Source: Nocardia niwae NBRC 108934 = DSM 45340 | GTDB taxonomy: Bacteria > Actinomycetota > Actinomycetes > Mycobacteriales > Mycobacteriaceae | Length of the DNA stretch: 64,000 nt | Reading direction: 5' to 3' | Assembly (NCBI RefSeq): GCF_001613465.1 | Contig: NZ_BDCK01000036.1 | Coordinates: forward strand, 30,728-94,727 | In this document: in pieces, positions 39,485-48,606 of the stretch | How positions within the stretch are numbered: the stretch's first letter is position 1 | Layout: every line of letters starts with the position of its first letter | Notes under the pieces: generated by a model | Told to the model about the DNA's origin: nothing | Databases searched by the model: none | Seen by the model: the letters and a program-made list of their open reading frames with translations, nothing else | Position numbers and translations under genes: made by a program

Positions 39485-40153
39485 TTATTTCTGCGCGCTG
39501 AGCTTGCGGTAGTCGAACACCGTGTCGATGATCCCGTACTCCTTGGCCTCCTCGGCCGTCAGGATCTTGTCACGGTCGGTGTCCTTGCGGATGGTGTCGG
39601 CGTCCTTGCCGGTGTGCCGCGCGAGGGTGGTCTCCATCAGGCGACGCATGCGCTCGATCTCGGCGGCCTGGATCTCCAGGTCCGACACCTGACCCTGGAT
39701 GCCACCTTCCAGCGACGGCTGGTGGATCAGCACACGGGCGTTGGGCAGGCAGGCGCGCTTGCCGGGGGTGCCCGCGGCCAGCAGCACGGCCGCGGCCGAG
39801 GCGGCCTGGCCCAGGCAGACCGTGGCGACGTCGGCGCGCACGTACTGCATGGTGTCGTAGATGGCCATCAGCGAGGTGAACGAGCCACCCGGCGAGTTGA
39901 TGTACATGGTGATGTCGCGGTCGGGATCCAGCGACTCCAGCACCAGCAGCTGCGCCATGATGTCGTTCGCCGAGGCGTCGTCCACCTGCACGCCGAGGAA
40001 GATGATGCGCTCTTCGAACAGCTTGTTGTACGGGTTGGACTCCTTGACGCCGAAGCTCGAGTGCTCGATGAACGACGGCAGGATGTAGCGCGCCTGCGGG
40101 CTCTGCGGTGCGATGCCGGACAGGCCGGCGCGCGGGTCGATCGAATTGGCCAT
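39485..40153 (-). CDS. clpP2: ATP-dependent Clp protease proteolytic subunit ClpP2
   Basis: 222 residues. Catalytic triad positions are S119 (GQAASAAAVLL), H144 (IHQPS) and D191 (RKDTDRDK). The N-terminal extension ending RYILPSFIEHSSFGVKE distinguishes the ClpP2 type. In mycobacteria ClpP1 and ClpP2 form a mixed two-ring tetradecamer that is essential. The ATG at 40153 has GGAG six to seven bases upstream, which I prefer over a TTG four codons earlier. It follows clpP1 by 70 bases on the same strand as one operon. Confidence 0.97.
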   Translation of the reverse strand: MANSIDPRAGLSGIAPQSPQARYILPSFIEHSSFGVKESNPYNKLFEERIIFLGVQVDDASANDIMAQLLVLESLDPDRDITMYINSPGGSFTSLMAIYDTMQYVRADVATVCLGQAASAAAVLLAAGTPGKRACLPNARVLIHQPSLEGGIQGQVSDLEIQAAEIERMRRLMETTLARHTGKDADTIRKDTDRDKILTAEEAKEYGIIDTVFDYRKLSAQK

Positions 40154-40223
40154 CTTCGTCTCCAAAGTCGGTGCGGCGGCCGGACGTTCGAGGTGTCCGG
40201 GGGCCTGTGGGTGATCCGGTGCG

Positions 40224-40835
40224 TTACTTCTTGGCGCCGTTGGCCTGATTCGCGTGGCTGATCACGTGGTCGATGAAGCCGTACTCCAGGGCTTCGGACG
40301 CGGTGAACCAGCGGTCGCGGTCGGCGTCGGCGGTGACCTGCTCGACCGACTTGCCGGTGTGCAGCGCCTGCAGCTCGTTCAGCTCGCGCTTGGTGTGCGC
40401 GAACTGCTCGGCCATGATCGCGATGTCGGCCGCCGAGCCGCCGATGCCCGCGGAGGGCTGGTGCATCATGATGCGCGCGTGCGGCAGCGCGTAACGCTTG
40501 CCCTTGGTGCCCGCGGTCAGCAGGAACTGTCCCATCGAGGCGGCCAGGCCCATGCCGTAGGTCGCGATATCGCACTCGGCGAACTGCATCGTGTCGTAGA
40601 TGGCCATGCCCGCGGTCACCGAGCCGCCCGGCGAGTTGATGTAGAGCGAGATGTCCTTGGTGGGATCCTCCGCCGACAGCAACAGGATCTGCGCGCACAG
40701 CTTGTTCGCGATGTCGTCGTCGACCTGCGTGCCCAGGAAGATGATGCGCTCACGCAGCAGGCGCTCGTACACCGAATCACTGAGGTTGAGACCAGCAGTC
40801 GCGGTTGTCATGACCCCTGCCTGGTTGATTGTCAC
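40224..40835 (-). CDS. clpP1: ATP-dependent Clp protease proteolytic subunit ClpP1
   Basis: 203 residues. The triad is S100 (GLAASMGQFLL), H125 (MMHQPSAG) and D170 (TADADRDRW). The GTG at 40835 has AAGGCAGG suitably spaced upstream; an ATG eight codons later (40811) is the start if the short N-terminal extension is not made. In actinobacteria the clpP1-clpP2 operon is controlled by ClgR; a perfect inverted repeat at 40890-40928 sits in its promoter region. Confidence 0.97.
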   Translation of the reverse strand: MTINQAGVMTTATAGLNLSDSVYERLLRERIIFLGTQVDDDIANKLCAQILLLSAEDPTKDISLYINSPGGSVTAGMAIYDTMQFAECDIATYGMGLAASMGQFLLTAGTKGKRYALPHARIMMHQPSAGIGGSAADIAIMAEQFAHTKRELNELQALHTGKSVEQVTADADRDRWFTASEALEYGFIDHVISHANQANGAKK

Positions 40836-40889
40836 GGATACCTGCCTTCTCTCGCCGGCTCGTTGCGGATTGCCACATAGCCATCATCG

Positions 40890-40928
40890 GTTGGATATGC
40901 CACACCCGGTCGGACAGGGCTATCCAAC
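40890..40928. promoter_or_regulatory. Inverted repeat upstream of clpP1
   Basis: GTTGGATA (40890-40897) and TATCCAAC (40921-40928) are perfect complements separated by 23 bases, 55 bases upstream of the clpP1 start. It may be an operator; I cannot match it confidently to a ClgR box. Confidence 0.4.
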
Positions 40929-40954
40929 TTGCCGTCACAAACATTAACGAAGCA

Positions 40955-40982
40955 GGGCGGCACCGAACTCCCGGTACCGCCC
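40955..40982 (-). terminator. Terminator after tig
   Basis: A 10-bp GC-rich stem (40955-40964 with 40973-40982, one G-T pair) closes an 8-base loop, 65 bases after the tig stop and ahead of the clpP1 promoter. On the minus strand TGCTTCGTTAATGTTTG follows. Confidence 0.65.
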
Positions 40983-41046
40983 TTTCTTCGCTCACAGCGC
41001 AATCAGCGCACCTCGCGGGCGTCGATCACGCCGACATTCCATGGAA

Positions 41047-42429
41047 TTATTCGGCGTCCGCCGCGGCCGTCTCGGCAGCCTGGTCCTCGTCCGCCGAATC
41101 GGCGGGCGCGCCGAACATTTCGGCGGTGTCCACCGGGTTGCCCGCGGAGTCGGTGACGGTCACCTGGCCGACCACTCCCGCCAGCGCCTTGCCGCGCCGC
41201 ACGTCGGCGAAGATCGCGCCGAGCTGGCCCGCCTGCTGCACCTGCTGGATGAACTGCTCCGGCGACAGGCCGTAGCGCTGCGACTGGAACAGGATCCGCT
41301 CGGTGAGCTCCTCCTGACCGACCTGGGTGCCCTCCGCCTCGGCGATCGCGTCCAGCAGCAGCTGGGTCTTGACCGACTTCTCGGCGGACTGCTTGGTGTC
41401 GGCGTCGAACTCCTCGCGAGTGCTGCCCTGCGCCTCGAGCGCCTCGGCGAACTTGGCCTCGTCGTGGTCGAAGCCGTGCACCGCGTCGTGGGTCACCGCG
41501 TCGATCTCGGCCTGCACGACGGCCTCGGGCAGCGGCACCTCGACCTGCTCGAGCAGGGTGTCGAGCACCTTGTCGCGGATCTCGCCCGCCTGCTGCACCT
41601 TCTTGACCCGCTCGACGCGGCTGCGCAGATCGGTCTTCAGCTCCTCCAGCGTGTCGAATTCACTGGCCAGCTGGGCGAACTCGTCGTCGGCCTCGGGCAG
41701 CTCGCGCTCCTTGACGGTTTGCACCGTCACGGTGATGACCGCCTCCTTGCCCGCGTGCTCGCCCGCCACCAGCGTGGAGGTAAACTCCTTCGATTCACCG
41801 GCCGACAATCCGACCAGCGCCTCGTCGAGGCCCTCGATGAGCTGACCGGAGCCGACCTCGTGGGACAGGCCGGTCGTGGCGGCCTCGGCCACCTCCTCGC
41901 CGTCCACGGTCGCCGAGAGGTCGATGGAGACGAAGTCGCCGTTCTGCACCGGGCGCTCGACCCCGGTCAGGGTGCCGAAGCGCTGACGCAGCGACTGCAA
42001 CTGCTCCTCGATGTCCTCGTCGCCGACGGTGAAGGCGTCGACGGTGACCGCGATGCTCGCGTAGTCCGGCAGGGTGATCTCCGGACGCACGTCGACCTCG
42101 GCGGTGAAGGCGAGCTCCTGACCGTCCTCGATCTTGGTGATCTCGATCTCGGGCTGCCCGATGACCTTCACCTCGGAGGTGGTGACGGCCTCGCTGTAAC
42201 GACCGGGCAGCGCGTCGTTGACGACCTGCTCCAGGATCGCGCCACGGCCGAGGCGGGCCTCGAGCAGCTTCGCCGGCGCCTTACCGGGACGGAAGCCGGG
42301 GATGCGAACCTGCTTGGCCAGCGCCTTGTACGCGCGATCGAAATCCGGCTTCAACTCCTCGAAGGGCACCTCGACGTTGATCCGGACCCGGGTCGGGCTC
42401 AGCTGCTCGACGGTGCTCTTCACGGACAT
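41047..42429 (-). CDS. tig: Trigger factor
   Basis: 460 residues. The ribosome-binding N-terminal domain shows VEVPFEELKPDFDRAYKALA and the signature loop PGFRPGKAPAKLLEARLG. The FKBP-type PPIase domain (about 155-240, VQNGDFVSIDLSATVDGE) and the helical C-terminal chaperone arms follow, ending in an acidic/Ala tail. Trigger factor binds nascent chains at the ribosome exit. The ATG at 42429 begins the conserved domain. It lies upstream of clpP1-clpP2 on the same strand, the classic tig-clpP-clpX order, with a terminator between. Confidence 0.98.
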   Translation of the reverse strand: MSVKSTVEQLSPTRVRINVEVPFEELKPDFDRAYKALAKQVRIPGFRPGKAPAKLLEARLGRGAILEQVVNDALPGRYSEAVTTSEVKVIGQPEIEITKIEDGQELAFTAEVDVRPEITLPDYASIAVTVDAFTVGDEDIEEQLQSLRQRFGTLTGVERPVQNGDFVSIDLSATVDGEEVAEAATTGLSHEVGSGQLIEGLDEALVGLSAGESKEFTSTLVAGEHAGKEAVITVTVQTVKERELPEADDEFAQLASEFDTLEELKTDLRSRVERVKKVQQAGEIRDKVLDTLLEQVEVPLPEAVVQAEIDAVTHDAVHGFDHDEAKFAEALEAQGSTREEFDADTKQSAEKSVKTQLLLDAIAEAEGTQVGQEELTERILFQSQRYGLSPEQFIQQVQQAGQLGAIFADVRRGKALAGVVGQVTVTDSAGNPVDTAEMFGAPADSADEDQAAETAAADAE

Positions 42430-42674
42430 GCTCCTTGTTCGTTGTTCGTACTGGTTGACGTTCTGTGTGCGGTGCCACGCCCCCGGCACTCCGGGGTCGG
42501 AACGGCGGGCGAGGCGGCCCTACGCCGGTTGCCGCGCTCCCCCACCGGCGCCGATCCGGACCGGAGTCCCGGCCTCGGCCGGGACGACGAGGGGTGCGGC
42601 GTACGCCACGCATCTCGACCAGGTTAGTTGACCGGCCGAGCGGGCCTGCACCCGGCGGTGGCTCGGCGGCCGCG

Positions 42675-43253
42675 CTACTTCCCCACCGAGACCGCGTCGG
42701 TGACGAAGACCAGCGTCTCGTACGGCGCGATGCCGCGCCCGCCCGCGCCGTAGCCCAGCTCCGGCGGCACGATCAGCAACCGGCGCGCGCCCTCCCGGAC
42801 GCCGACGAGTCCCTGATCCCAGCCGTCGATGACCTGGCCCGCGCCCAGGTCGAGGCGGAACGGCTTGCCGCGATCGAACGAACTGTCCAGCGTCTTCTTG
42901 TCCGACCAGGTGACCAGCGCGTAATTCATGGTGAGCGGCTGTCCCGGCGCGGCGCCGGGCCCGCTGCCCTCCTTCAAGTCCTTGACGATCAGCTGCTTGG
43001 GTGGGTCGCAGTTGTCGGGGATGGTGATCTTCGGCGCGGCGCCGAAGTCTCCGCTGACGGTGATGTCCTCGGCGGTGCACTCCCGGCCCTTGCTCTGCGT
43101 GGCCGGGCGCTGCGCGGAAGCCCCGGCCGCCGCGGTGGTCTTCGTCGCCGAGACGGTCACGGGGGATGGCTCGTCGTCCGAGCCGCAAGCCGCCAGCGCG
43201 ATGGTCGTCGCGGCGAGGGCGCCGATACCGAGGATCCTTCCGAGAATGTGCAT
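42675..43253 (-). CDS. FKBP-type peptidyl-prolyl isomerase lipoprotein
   Basis: 192 residues. A signal peptide with a lipobox (IALAACGSDDE, Cys near 23) marks a lipoprotein. After a Ser/Thr/Ala linker, residues about 85-192 form an FKBP domain (KDLKEGSGPGAAPGQPLTM, FDRGKPFRLDLGAGQVIDGW, PPELGYGAGG), which catalyses prolyl cis-trans isomerisation outside the membrane. The ATG at 43253 lacks a Shine-Dalgarno sequence, but TAGGGT (43266-43261) lies exactly seven bases upstream, so a leaderless mRNA is likely. It lies upstream of tig on the same strand and is divergent from phosphoketolase. Confidence 0.93.
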   Translation of the reverse strand: MHILGRILGIGALAATTIALAACGSDDEPSPVTVSATKTTAAAGASAQRPATQSKGRECTAEDITVSGDFGAAPKITIPDNCDPPKQLIVKDLKEGSGPGAAPGQPLTMNYALVTWSDKKTLDSSFDRGKPFRLDLGAGQVIDGWDQGLVGVREGARRLLIVPPELGYGAGGRGIAPYETLVFVTDAVSVGK

Positions 43254-43462
43254 GCCGCGGACCCTAGACCACGAACGGGCATCGGGCGGCGCGAGCTTCC
43301 CGCGACACGCGTGGGCCGCCGCACGGGCCCGCTGCGGCTAGGCTGGCGGTGAATTCTCCATCCGGCGTTGTCGATTCCGGTCGGCGACCGTTGCAGGACC
43401 GGGAGAGTGGTCCCCGTCGGCGCCGCTGTCCCCGATGCCCCGAGCGTGAGGAGAGTCGGCGC

Positions 43463-45931
43463 ATGACCCACATGGCAAGTGCAGGTGGCGACACTTCGGC
43501 GGACAACGTCGGCAGCACCGGCGGCCGGACCGTCGCCCCGCGTCCCTACCGGCTGGCGGACGTATCGGGTCCGTTGGAACGCGACGAGCTGATTTCTATC
43601 GATGCGTGGTGGCGGGCCGCCAACTATCTCTCGGTCGGACAGATCTACCTGATGGCCAATCCGCTGCTGCGTGAACCGCTGCGCGCCGAGCACGTCAAGC
43701 CGAGGCTGCTCGGGCACTTCGGCACCGTGCCCGGCCTCAATCTGGTCTGGGCGCACGCGAATCGCGTGATCCGGCAACGCGGCCTGAGCGCCGTCTTCGT
43801 CGCGGGTCCCGGGCACGGCGGTCCCGGCCCGAACGCGTGCGCGTGGCTGGAGGGCACCTACTCCGAGTGCTACAGCCACATCCCGCGAGACGCCGTGGGC
43901 ATGGGCGCGCTGTTCCACCAGTTCTCCTTCCCCGGCGGGGTGCCGAGTCACTGCGCACCGGAGACGCCGGGCTCCTTCCATGAGGGCGGCGAACTCGGGT
44001 ATTCGCTGCTGCACGCGTTCGGCGCCGCCTTGGACAATCCCGACCTCACCGTGTTCTGCGTGGTCGGCGACGGCGAGGCGGAGACGGGACCGCTGGCGAC
44101 GAGCTGGCATGCGAACAAGTTCCTCAATCCCGCGCGCGACGGCGCCGTGCTGCCGATCCTGGCGCTGAACGAGTACAAGATCGCCAATCCGACCATCCTG
44201 GCGCGCATCCCGGAATCGGAGCTGCTCGCCCTGCTGCGCGGATACGGCTACGAGCCGATCGTCGTCGCGGGCGACGACCCCGCGACGGTCCACCAGGCGA
44301 TGGCCGCGGCGGTGGACACCAGCATGGAACGCATCGATCGAATCCAGCGCGCCGCACGCGACGGCGCCGATGGGGAGCGGCCGACCTGGCCGATGATCGT
44401 GCTGCGTACGCCGAAGGGCTGGACCTGCCCGCCGGTGGTGGACGGCGACCAAGTGGAGGGCACCTTCCGGGCACACCAGGTCCCCTTGCCCGGCGCCCGC
44501 ACCGATGCAGGCCATCGCGCGGTGCTGGAACAGTGGCTGCGCTCCTACCGTCCGGAGGAGCTGTTCGACGACAGCGGCGAGCCTGCGCCGGCACTGCTCG
44601 CTCAGATACCTCCGGGCAATCAGCGGATGAGCGCCAATCCGGTCGCGAACGGCGGTGCGCTGTTGCGCGACCTGCGCCTGCCTGATTGGCGCGATTACGG
44701 CGTCGAGGTGCCCGCGCCGGGCGCGACCGAGCACTCGGCCACCAGGGTGCTCGGCGGTTGGCTGCGCGAAGTCACCGCGCTCAATCCGGACAACTTCCTC
44801 ACCTTCGCGCCCGACGAGCTGGCCAGCAACCGGTTGCAGGACATCCTGGAGGTCACCGGCCGCGACTGGCAGGCCGAGATCGATCCCCGCGATCAGAAAC
44901 TCGACCGCAGCGGCCGCGTGGTCGAGGTGTTGTCCGAACACATGTGCCAAGGGCTGCTGGAGGGCTATCTGCTGACCGGCAGGCACGGCGTGTTCACCTG
45001 TTACGAGGCGTTCATCCACATCGTCGACGCGATGTTCAACCAGCACGCCAAATGGCTCGACGCCAGTGCGTCGGTACCGTGGCGACGCCCGATCCCCAGC
45101 CTCAACTATCTGCTGTCCTCACACGTCTGGCGGCAGGACCACAACGGCTTCACCCACCAGGACCCCGGCTTCCTGGACGTGGTGCTGAACAAGAAGGCCT
45201 CGATCGTGCGGGTGTACCTGCCGCCGGACGCGAACACCCTGCTGTCCACCTACGACCACTGCCTGCGCTCCCGGCACTACGTCAACGTGGTGGTCGCGGG
45301 CAAGCAGCCCCAGGCCGACTGGCTGTCGGTGTCCGAGGCCGCCGAGCACTGCGCGCGCGGCATCGGCATCTGGCCGTGGGCCGGCCATGGCGACGAGACG
45401 GGCACCACGCCGGACGTCGTGCTGGCCTGCGCGGGCGACGTGCCGACGCTGGAGACCCTCGCCGCCGCCGCGATCCTGCGCGAACGGCTGCCCGATCTGC
45501 GCCTCCGGGTGATCAACGTGGTGGACCTGATGCGTCTGCAACACCGGGACGACCATCCCCACGGCCTGTCCGACAGCGAGTTCGACACGCTGTTCACCAG
45601 GGACCGGCCGGTGATCTTCGCCTTCCACGGTTACCCGTGGCTGGTCCACCGGCTGACCTATCGGCGCACCAACCACGGCGAACTGCACGTCCGCGGTTAT
45701 AAGGAGCGCGGGACGACCACCACGCCGTTCGACATGGTGATGCTCAACGACCTGGACCGGTACCACCTGGTGATGGACGTGATCGACAGAGTGCCGCGCC
45801 TGCGCGAGCGAGCCGCGGGCCTGCGGCAGGAGATGGCCGACGCGCGGTGGACGGCCCGGGCGTGGACCAGGGAACATGGCGAGGACATTCCGGACGTCGC
45901 CGACTGGAGCTGGCCGTACCAACGCGGTTGA
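43463..45931 (+). CDS. xfp: Phosphoketolase
   Basis: 822 residues, typical of the XFP/XPK family. The thiamine-diphosphate motif is GDGEAETGPLATSWHANKFL near 210; FVAGPGHGGPGPNA and SHCAPETPGSFHEGGELGY lie before it, and RRPIPSLNYLLSSHVWRQDH and the C-terminal KERGTTTTPFDMVMLN segment after it. The enzyme splits xylulose-5-phosphate and/or fructose-6-phosphate to acetyl phosphate plus glyceraldehyde-3-phosphate or erythrose-4-phosphate. The ATG at 43463 follows GAGGAGA; a second ATG three codons later is possible. No acetate kinase or phosphotransacetylase gene is adjacent. Confidence 0.95.
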   Translation: MTHMASAGGDTSADNVGSTGGRTVAPRPYRLADVSGPLERDELISIDAWWRAANYLSVGQIYLMANPLLREPLRAEHVKPRLLGHFGTVPGLNLVWAHANRVIRQRGLSAVFVAGPGHGGPGPNACAWLEGTYSECYSHIPRDAVGMGALFHQFSFPGGVPSHCAPETPGSFHEGGELGYSLLHAFGAALDNPDLTVFCVVGDGEAETGPLATSWHANKFLNPARDGAVLPILALNEYKIANPTILARIPESELLALLRGYGYEPIVVAGDDPATVHQAMAAAVDTSMERIDRIQRAARDGADGERPTWPMIVLRTPKGWTCPPVVDGDQVEGTFRAHQVPLPGARTDAGHRAVLEQWLRSYRPEELFDDSGEPAPALLAQIPPGNQRMSANPVANGGALLRDLRLPDWRDYGVEVPAPGATEHSATRVLGGWLREVTALNPDNFLTFAPDELASNRLQDILEVTGRDWQAEIDPRDQKLDRSGRVVEVLSEHMCQGLLEGYLLTGRHGVFTCYEAFIHIVDAMFNQHAKWLDASASVPWRRPIPSLNYLLSSHVWRQDHNGFTHQDPGFLDVVLNKKASIVRVYLPPDANTLLSTYDHCLRSRHYVNVVVAGKQPQADWLSVSEAAEHCARGIGIWPWAGHGDETGTTPDVVLACAGDVPTLETLAAAAILRERLPDLRLRVINVVDLMRLQHRDDHPHGLSDSEFDTLFTRDRPVIFAFHGYPWLVHRLTYRRTNHGELHVRGYKERGTTTTPFDMVMLNDLDRYHLVMDVIDRVPRLRERAAGLRQEMADARWTARAWTREHGEDIPDVADWSWPYQRG

Positions 45932-46013
45932 GTCCGCGAGCGGGGCGGCGGCGCTGTCGCGGGCCGCGCCGCCCGCCCCGATCTGCCGGAGCCTCCCGCC
46001 GAGCCCTGGGCCC

Positions 46014-46044
46014 ATGGAAAGTACGATCGACCGTATGGAAAGTA
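46014..46044. promoter_or_regulatory. Direct repeat around the tetR start, candidate autoregulatory site
   Basis: ATGGAAAGTA occurs at 46014-46023 and 46035-46044, a spacing of 21 bases, two helical turns. TACGAT at 46022-46027 is a -10-like hexamer seven bases before the ATG at 46035. Protein bound to the repeats would cover the promoter and start. Confidence 0.45.
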
Positions 46045-46655
46045 GCCCGCCGATCGCCGAGATCACCGACAAACGTCTCCTGCGCGGCGCGCGAACCCGC
46101 GCCACGGTACTGCGGCAGGCAGTCGACATCGCCTCGCTGGACGGGCTGGAAGGTCTCAGTTTCGGCAGGCTGGCCGCCGACACCGGATTGAGCAAGGCGG
46201 GCATCCAGACCCTGTTCCGCACAAAGGAAGCATTGCAACTGGCCGCCGTCGACTTCGCGCGCGAGCGGTTCGTGGAAGCGGTGGTCGACCCGGCCCGTTC
46301 CGCGCCGCACGGCGTCGCGCGCCTGCGCGCCCTGGTGGACCACTGGATGGTCTACGCCGAGACGCCGCTGTTCGCGGGCGGCTGCTTCCGTGTCGCGACC
46401 ATGGCCGAATACGACAGCAAGCCGGGACCGGTTCGCGACGCCCTGTTCCGCGACCAGCGGGCATGGGTGCGACTGCTGGCCGGGGAACTGCGCGTGGCGG
46501 TGACCGCCGACGAGATCGGCGAGCTGGACACCGATCTGACCGCGTTTCAAATCGATGCGGTGCTCTGCGCGACCAATACCGCACTGCGACTAGGAGACCC
46601 GGATGCCGCCGACCGGGCGCGCCGCATCGTCGAGGGTTTCCTGCGACCCTCCTGA
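46035..46655 (+). CDS. TetR-family transcriptional regulator
   Basis: 206 residues. The HTH is at about 14-60 (RTRATVLRQAVDIASLDGLE, then AADTGLSKAGIQTLFRTKEA), and a TetR_C_6-like ligand domain follows (FAGGCFRVATMAEYDSKPGPV). The ATG at 46035 is preferred because TACGAT seven bases upstream fits a leaderless promoter; the in-frame ATG at 46014 would add seven residues and has no ribosome-binding site. It lies 103 bases after phosphoketolase and 180 before a membrane protein gene; either could be its target. Confidence 0.85.
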   Translation: MESSPPIAEITDKRLLRGARTRATVLRQAVDIASLDGLEGLSFGRLAADTGLSKAGIQTLFRTKEALQLAAVDFARERFVEAVVDPARSAPHGVARLRALVDHWMVYAETPLFAGGCFRVATMAEYDSKPGPVRDALFRDQRAWVRLLAGELRVAVTADEIGELDTDLTAFQIDAVLCATNTALRLGDPDAADRARRIVEGFLRPS

Positions 46656-46835
46656 ACACGCTCGGTACATCCCGGGCACGATGCGACCCCATAGTGGGCG
46701 GAACCAGGACATTCGGAAATCTCGGACAGAACCCGCTGCCACCTTGTATCTTGCGGACAACGCATTCGACGCGTTTCCGTAGCAACTCCCCCATCCGTCG
46801 CCGTTGCCGGAGGGCGCGCAGAAGGGCGGTTCGCC

Positions 46836-47582
46836 ATGAACCACACAGCCGGAGCTACCGAGTTGGAAATCCTAGGTGCGATCTTGATGGTCGCCTGGAT
46901 GGTCGTCATGTGGGCGGCCGTCGGCGTCCTCGTCGTCGCGTTGCGTAAACCCTTGCGACCATGGATTTTCCGCACCGCGCTGGGGGTGATCGCACTGGGA
47001 GTGATCGCCCAGATCGGCCATTTCCAGGAGCACGTGGCGCAGGTCGGCTACTGGATCCAGCATCCGAATTCGCCCGCGTGGATGACCCCTTGGGGCACCG
47101 GCCTGGCCAAGGGGTTCGGTGAGGTCAACCACATGAAACCCGCCCTCGGGATGGAGATCCTGCACCTGGTCGGCAATTTCCACTTCCTCGCCGGGCTGGT
47201 CGGCGTCGCCCTGGTGACCCAACACGCCTTGGAGAGCAAGGCGCGCAAGTGGGGTCGCATGGGGGTGCTGATGCAAGGCATCCACGGACTCGAGCATCTC
47301 GCGCTCACCCTGACGGTCGCGTTCGGCACCAAGGCGATCGGCTTGTCGACCATCTTCGGACTGCTCGACCCCGGGCCGGGCGCGGCGACCTACCGCATCT
47401 GGTGGCACTTCCTGGCCAACGTGATCGGCACGAGCATCTTCGCGATGGCGTTGTACTACCTGTGGCGCGAGCGCGCGGTGATCGAAGCTCCGTTCCGCAA
47501 CCCGGCCGCCGCGAAGCCGGACCGAGCACCCGCGGCGAAAGATCCGGTGGCTCAGGCCTACGCGGCGGTCACCGAAGCCTGA
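46836..47582 (+). CDS. His-rich five-helix membrane protein (DUF6008-like)
   Basis: 248 residues. Five hydrophobic segments are seen (about 10-37, 44-64, 105-130, 140-165 and 188-210). Histidines recur in or next to them: IGHFQEHVAQ, HLVGNFHFL, GIHGLEHLAL and WWHFLAN. This pattern suggests metal or haem ligation inside the membrane. I tentatively link it to the uncharacterised family DUF6008; no function is assigned. A perfect terminator hairpin follows about 110 bases after the stop. Confidence 0.75.
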   Translation: MNHTAGATELEILGAILMVAWMVVMWAAVGVLVVALRKPLRPWIFRTALGVIALGVIAQIGHFQEHVAQVGYWIQHPNSPAWMTPWGTGLAKGFGEVNHMKPALGMEILHLVGNFHFLAGLVGVALVTQHALESKARKWGRMGVLMQGIHGLEHLALTLTVAFGTKAIGLSTIFGLLDPGPGAATYRIWWHFLANVIGTSIFAMALYYLWRERAVIEAPFRNPAAAKPDRAPAAKDPVAQAYAAVTEA

Positions 47583-47692
47583 TCGGGAGACCGATCCCGC
47601 CCCGTTCGCGGCGCACGACTGCGCCGGAAGGATGTGCAGGGGATCCGACACCGCCCGCAACGGTTCGTACCGGACCTCAGCGGGATATCGAG

Positions 47693-47724
47693 AAAGGGCG
47701 CCCGCCAGACGGCGGGCGCCCTTT
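47693..47724. terminator. Intrinsic terminator
   Basis: A perfect 14-bp stem (47693-47706 with 47711-47724) starting AAAGGGCG and ending in CTTTT, with a 4-base loop. It can act in both directions and ends transcription of the His-rich membrane protein gene. Confidence 0.9.
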
Positions 47725-48127
47725 TCGTATGGGTCATGCCGACGCGACACCGCACCGGGTAAAAGGCGTGCGCAAGTCGGCAGGCCATTGGCGATTCCAT
47801 CGCCCCAGCAGATAAGCGACGGCGCCGGGCTCTCGGCCGGCCCCCCTCCATGCGCGCCGACCGGTAACGACCCCGGGCCCGACTGGTCGCGTCACCCACA
47901 TCACATTCGCCGCGCAGCGGTATCACTGCGGGCTCCGGCGTCGGCCCCGGCTGCGCTGACCACAAGCGCTGGTCCACCCGAGAATGCGGTCTCCGCGGAT
48001 TCCCAACGGACACCCCACCGCGACGCCGTGCGCATCGCCGCTGGTCACGGCCGCGGACACCGCAAAAGAAACCCCGCATCCTTCCCAATTGCGGGAAAGC
48101 CCTCGACAACACATCGACCCGTCGACT

Positions 48128-48154
48128 AATGTGACGTTATCCAACGGCACGATA
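48128..48154 (-). promoter_or_regulatory. Recurring 27-bp element, copy 1
   Basis: AATGTGACGTT, four bases, AACGGCACGATA. Compared with the consensus (AATRTACCGYT, four bases, ARCGGCACRTTA) it differs at two left-arm positions and one right-arm position. It lies 101 bases upstream of the ORF at 48229. The minus-strand -10-like hexamer of other copies is CACATT here, the weakest. Confidence 0.5.
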
Positions 48155-48228
48155 GATAGGGACCCGCCGATCGGACCACACCGGCCCGATCCCCGATCCC
48201 GAGGTGGCGAGATGAACGGACGCGAACG

Positions 48229-48606
48229 ATGACCGGCATCACGCCGCACCAGCGACGGACACAGACCTGGCTCGTCCGCCCGCTGATCGTGAGCGCGATA
48301 GCGGCCACACCGGAAACCCCGGCGGCGACCGAAGCGCTGGCCGGGCCCGACGCGACCGTCGCGGCACCGCGCCCCGCAGACCCGGGCCGCCACGGATACG
48401 ACAGGCCGGGCTCTTCCCATCCCGACGAGCGGGACCGAGCCGACCGGCACCGCCCCGCGGACGACACGTCCGCGACGGATGCCGCCCCGATCCCTTCCCC
48501 GCCCCCACCTCGCGCGGCAACCCCGACCATCGACGTTCGCCGCACCGCCGCCGCTCGAACCGTGCTGCCGCGCACGGCTCGAATTCCGAACGGAGACTTA
48601 CGATGA
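48229..48606 (+). CDS. Possible small protein, Pro/Ala/Arg-rich, upstream of a secreted protein
   Basis: 125 residues, function unknown. It starts MTGITPHQRRTQTWLVRPLI, perhaps a poor signal sequence, and continues as a Pro/Ala/Asp/Arg-rich low-complexity chain. Support for coding is positional: a six-codon frame ends in ATGA with its start, and its stop overlaps the ATG of the next gene (ATGA, 48603-48606). Against it, there is no domain and its codon bias weakens towards the end. It may only be a translated leader. Confidence 0.35.
   Translation: MTGITPHQRRTQTWLVRPLIVSAIAATPETPAATEALAGPDATVAAPRPADPGRHGYDRPGSSHPDERDRADRHRPADDTSATDAAPIPSPPPPRAATPTIDVRRTAAARTVLPRTARIPNGDLR

Larger units (their letters stand above)
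47583..48228. other. 646-base intergenic region
   Basis: It contains the terminator at 47693-47724 and, near its right end, one copy of the recurring 27-bp element (48128-48154). No convincing gene or known riboswitch is seen. A six-codon frame at 48212-48232 (MNGRER) with GAGGTGG upstream ends in an ATGA overlap with the next ORF. Confidence 0.5.
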
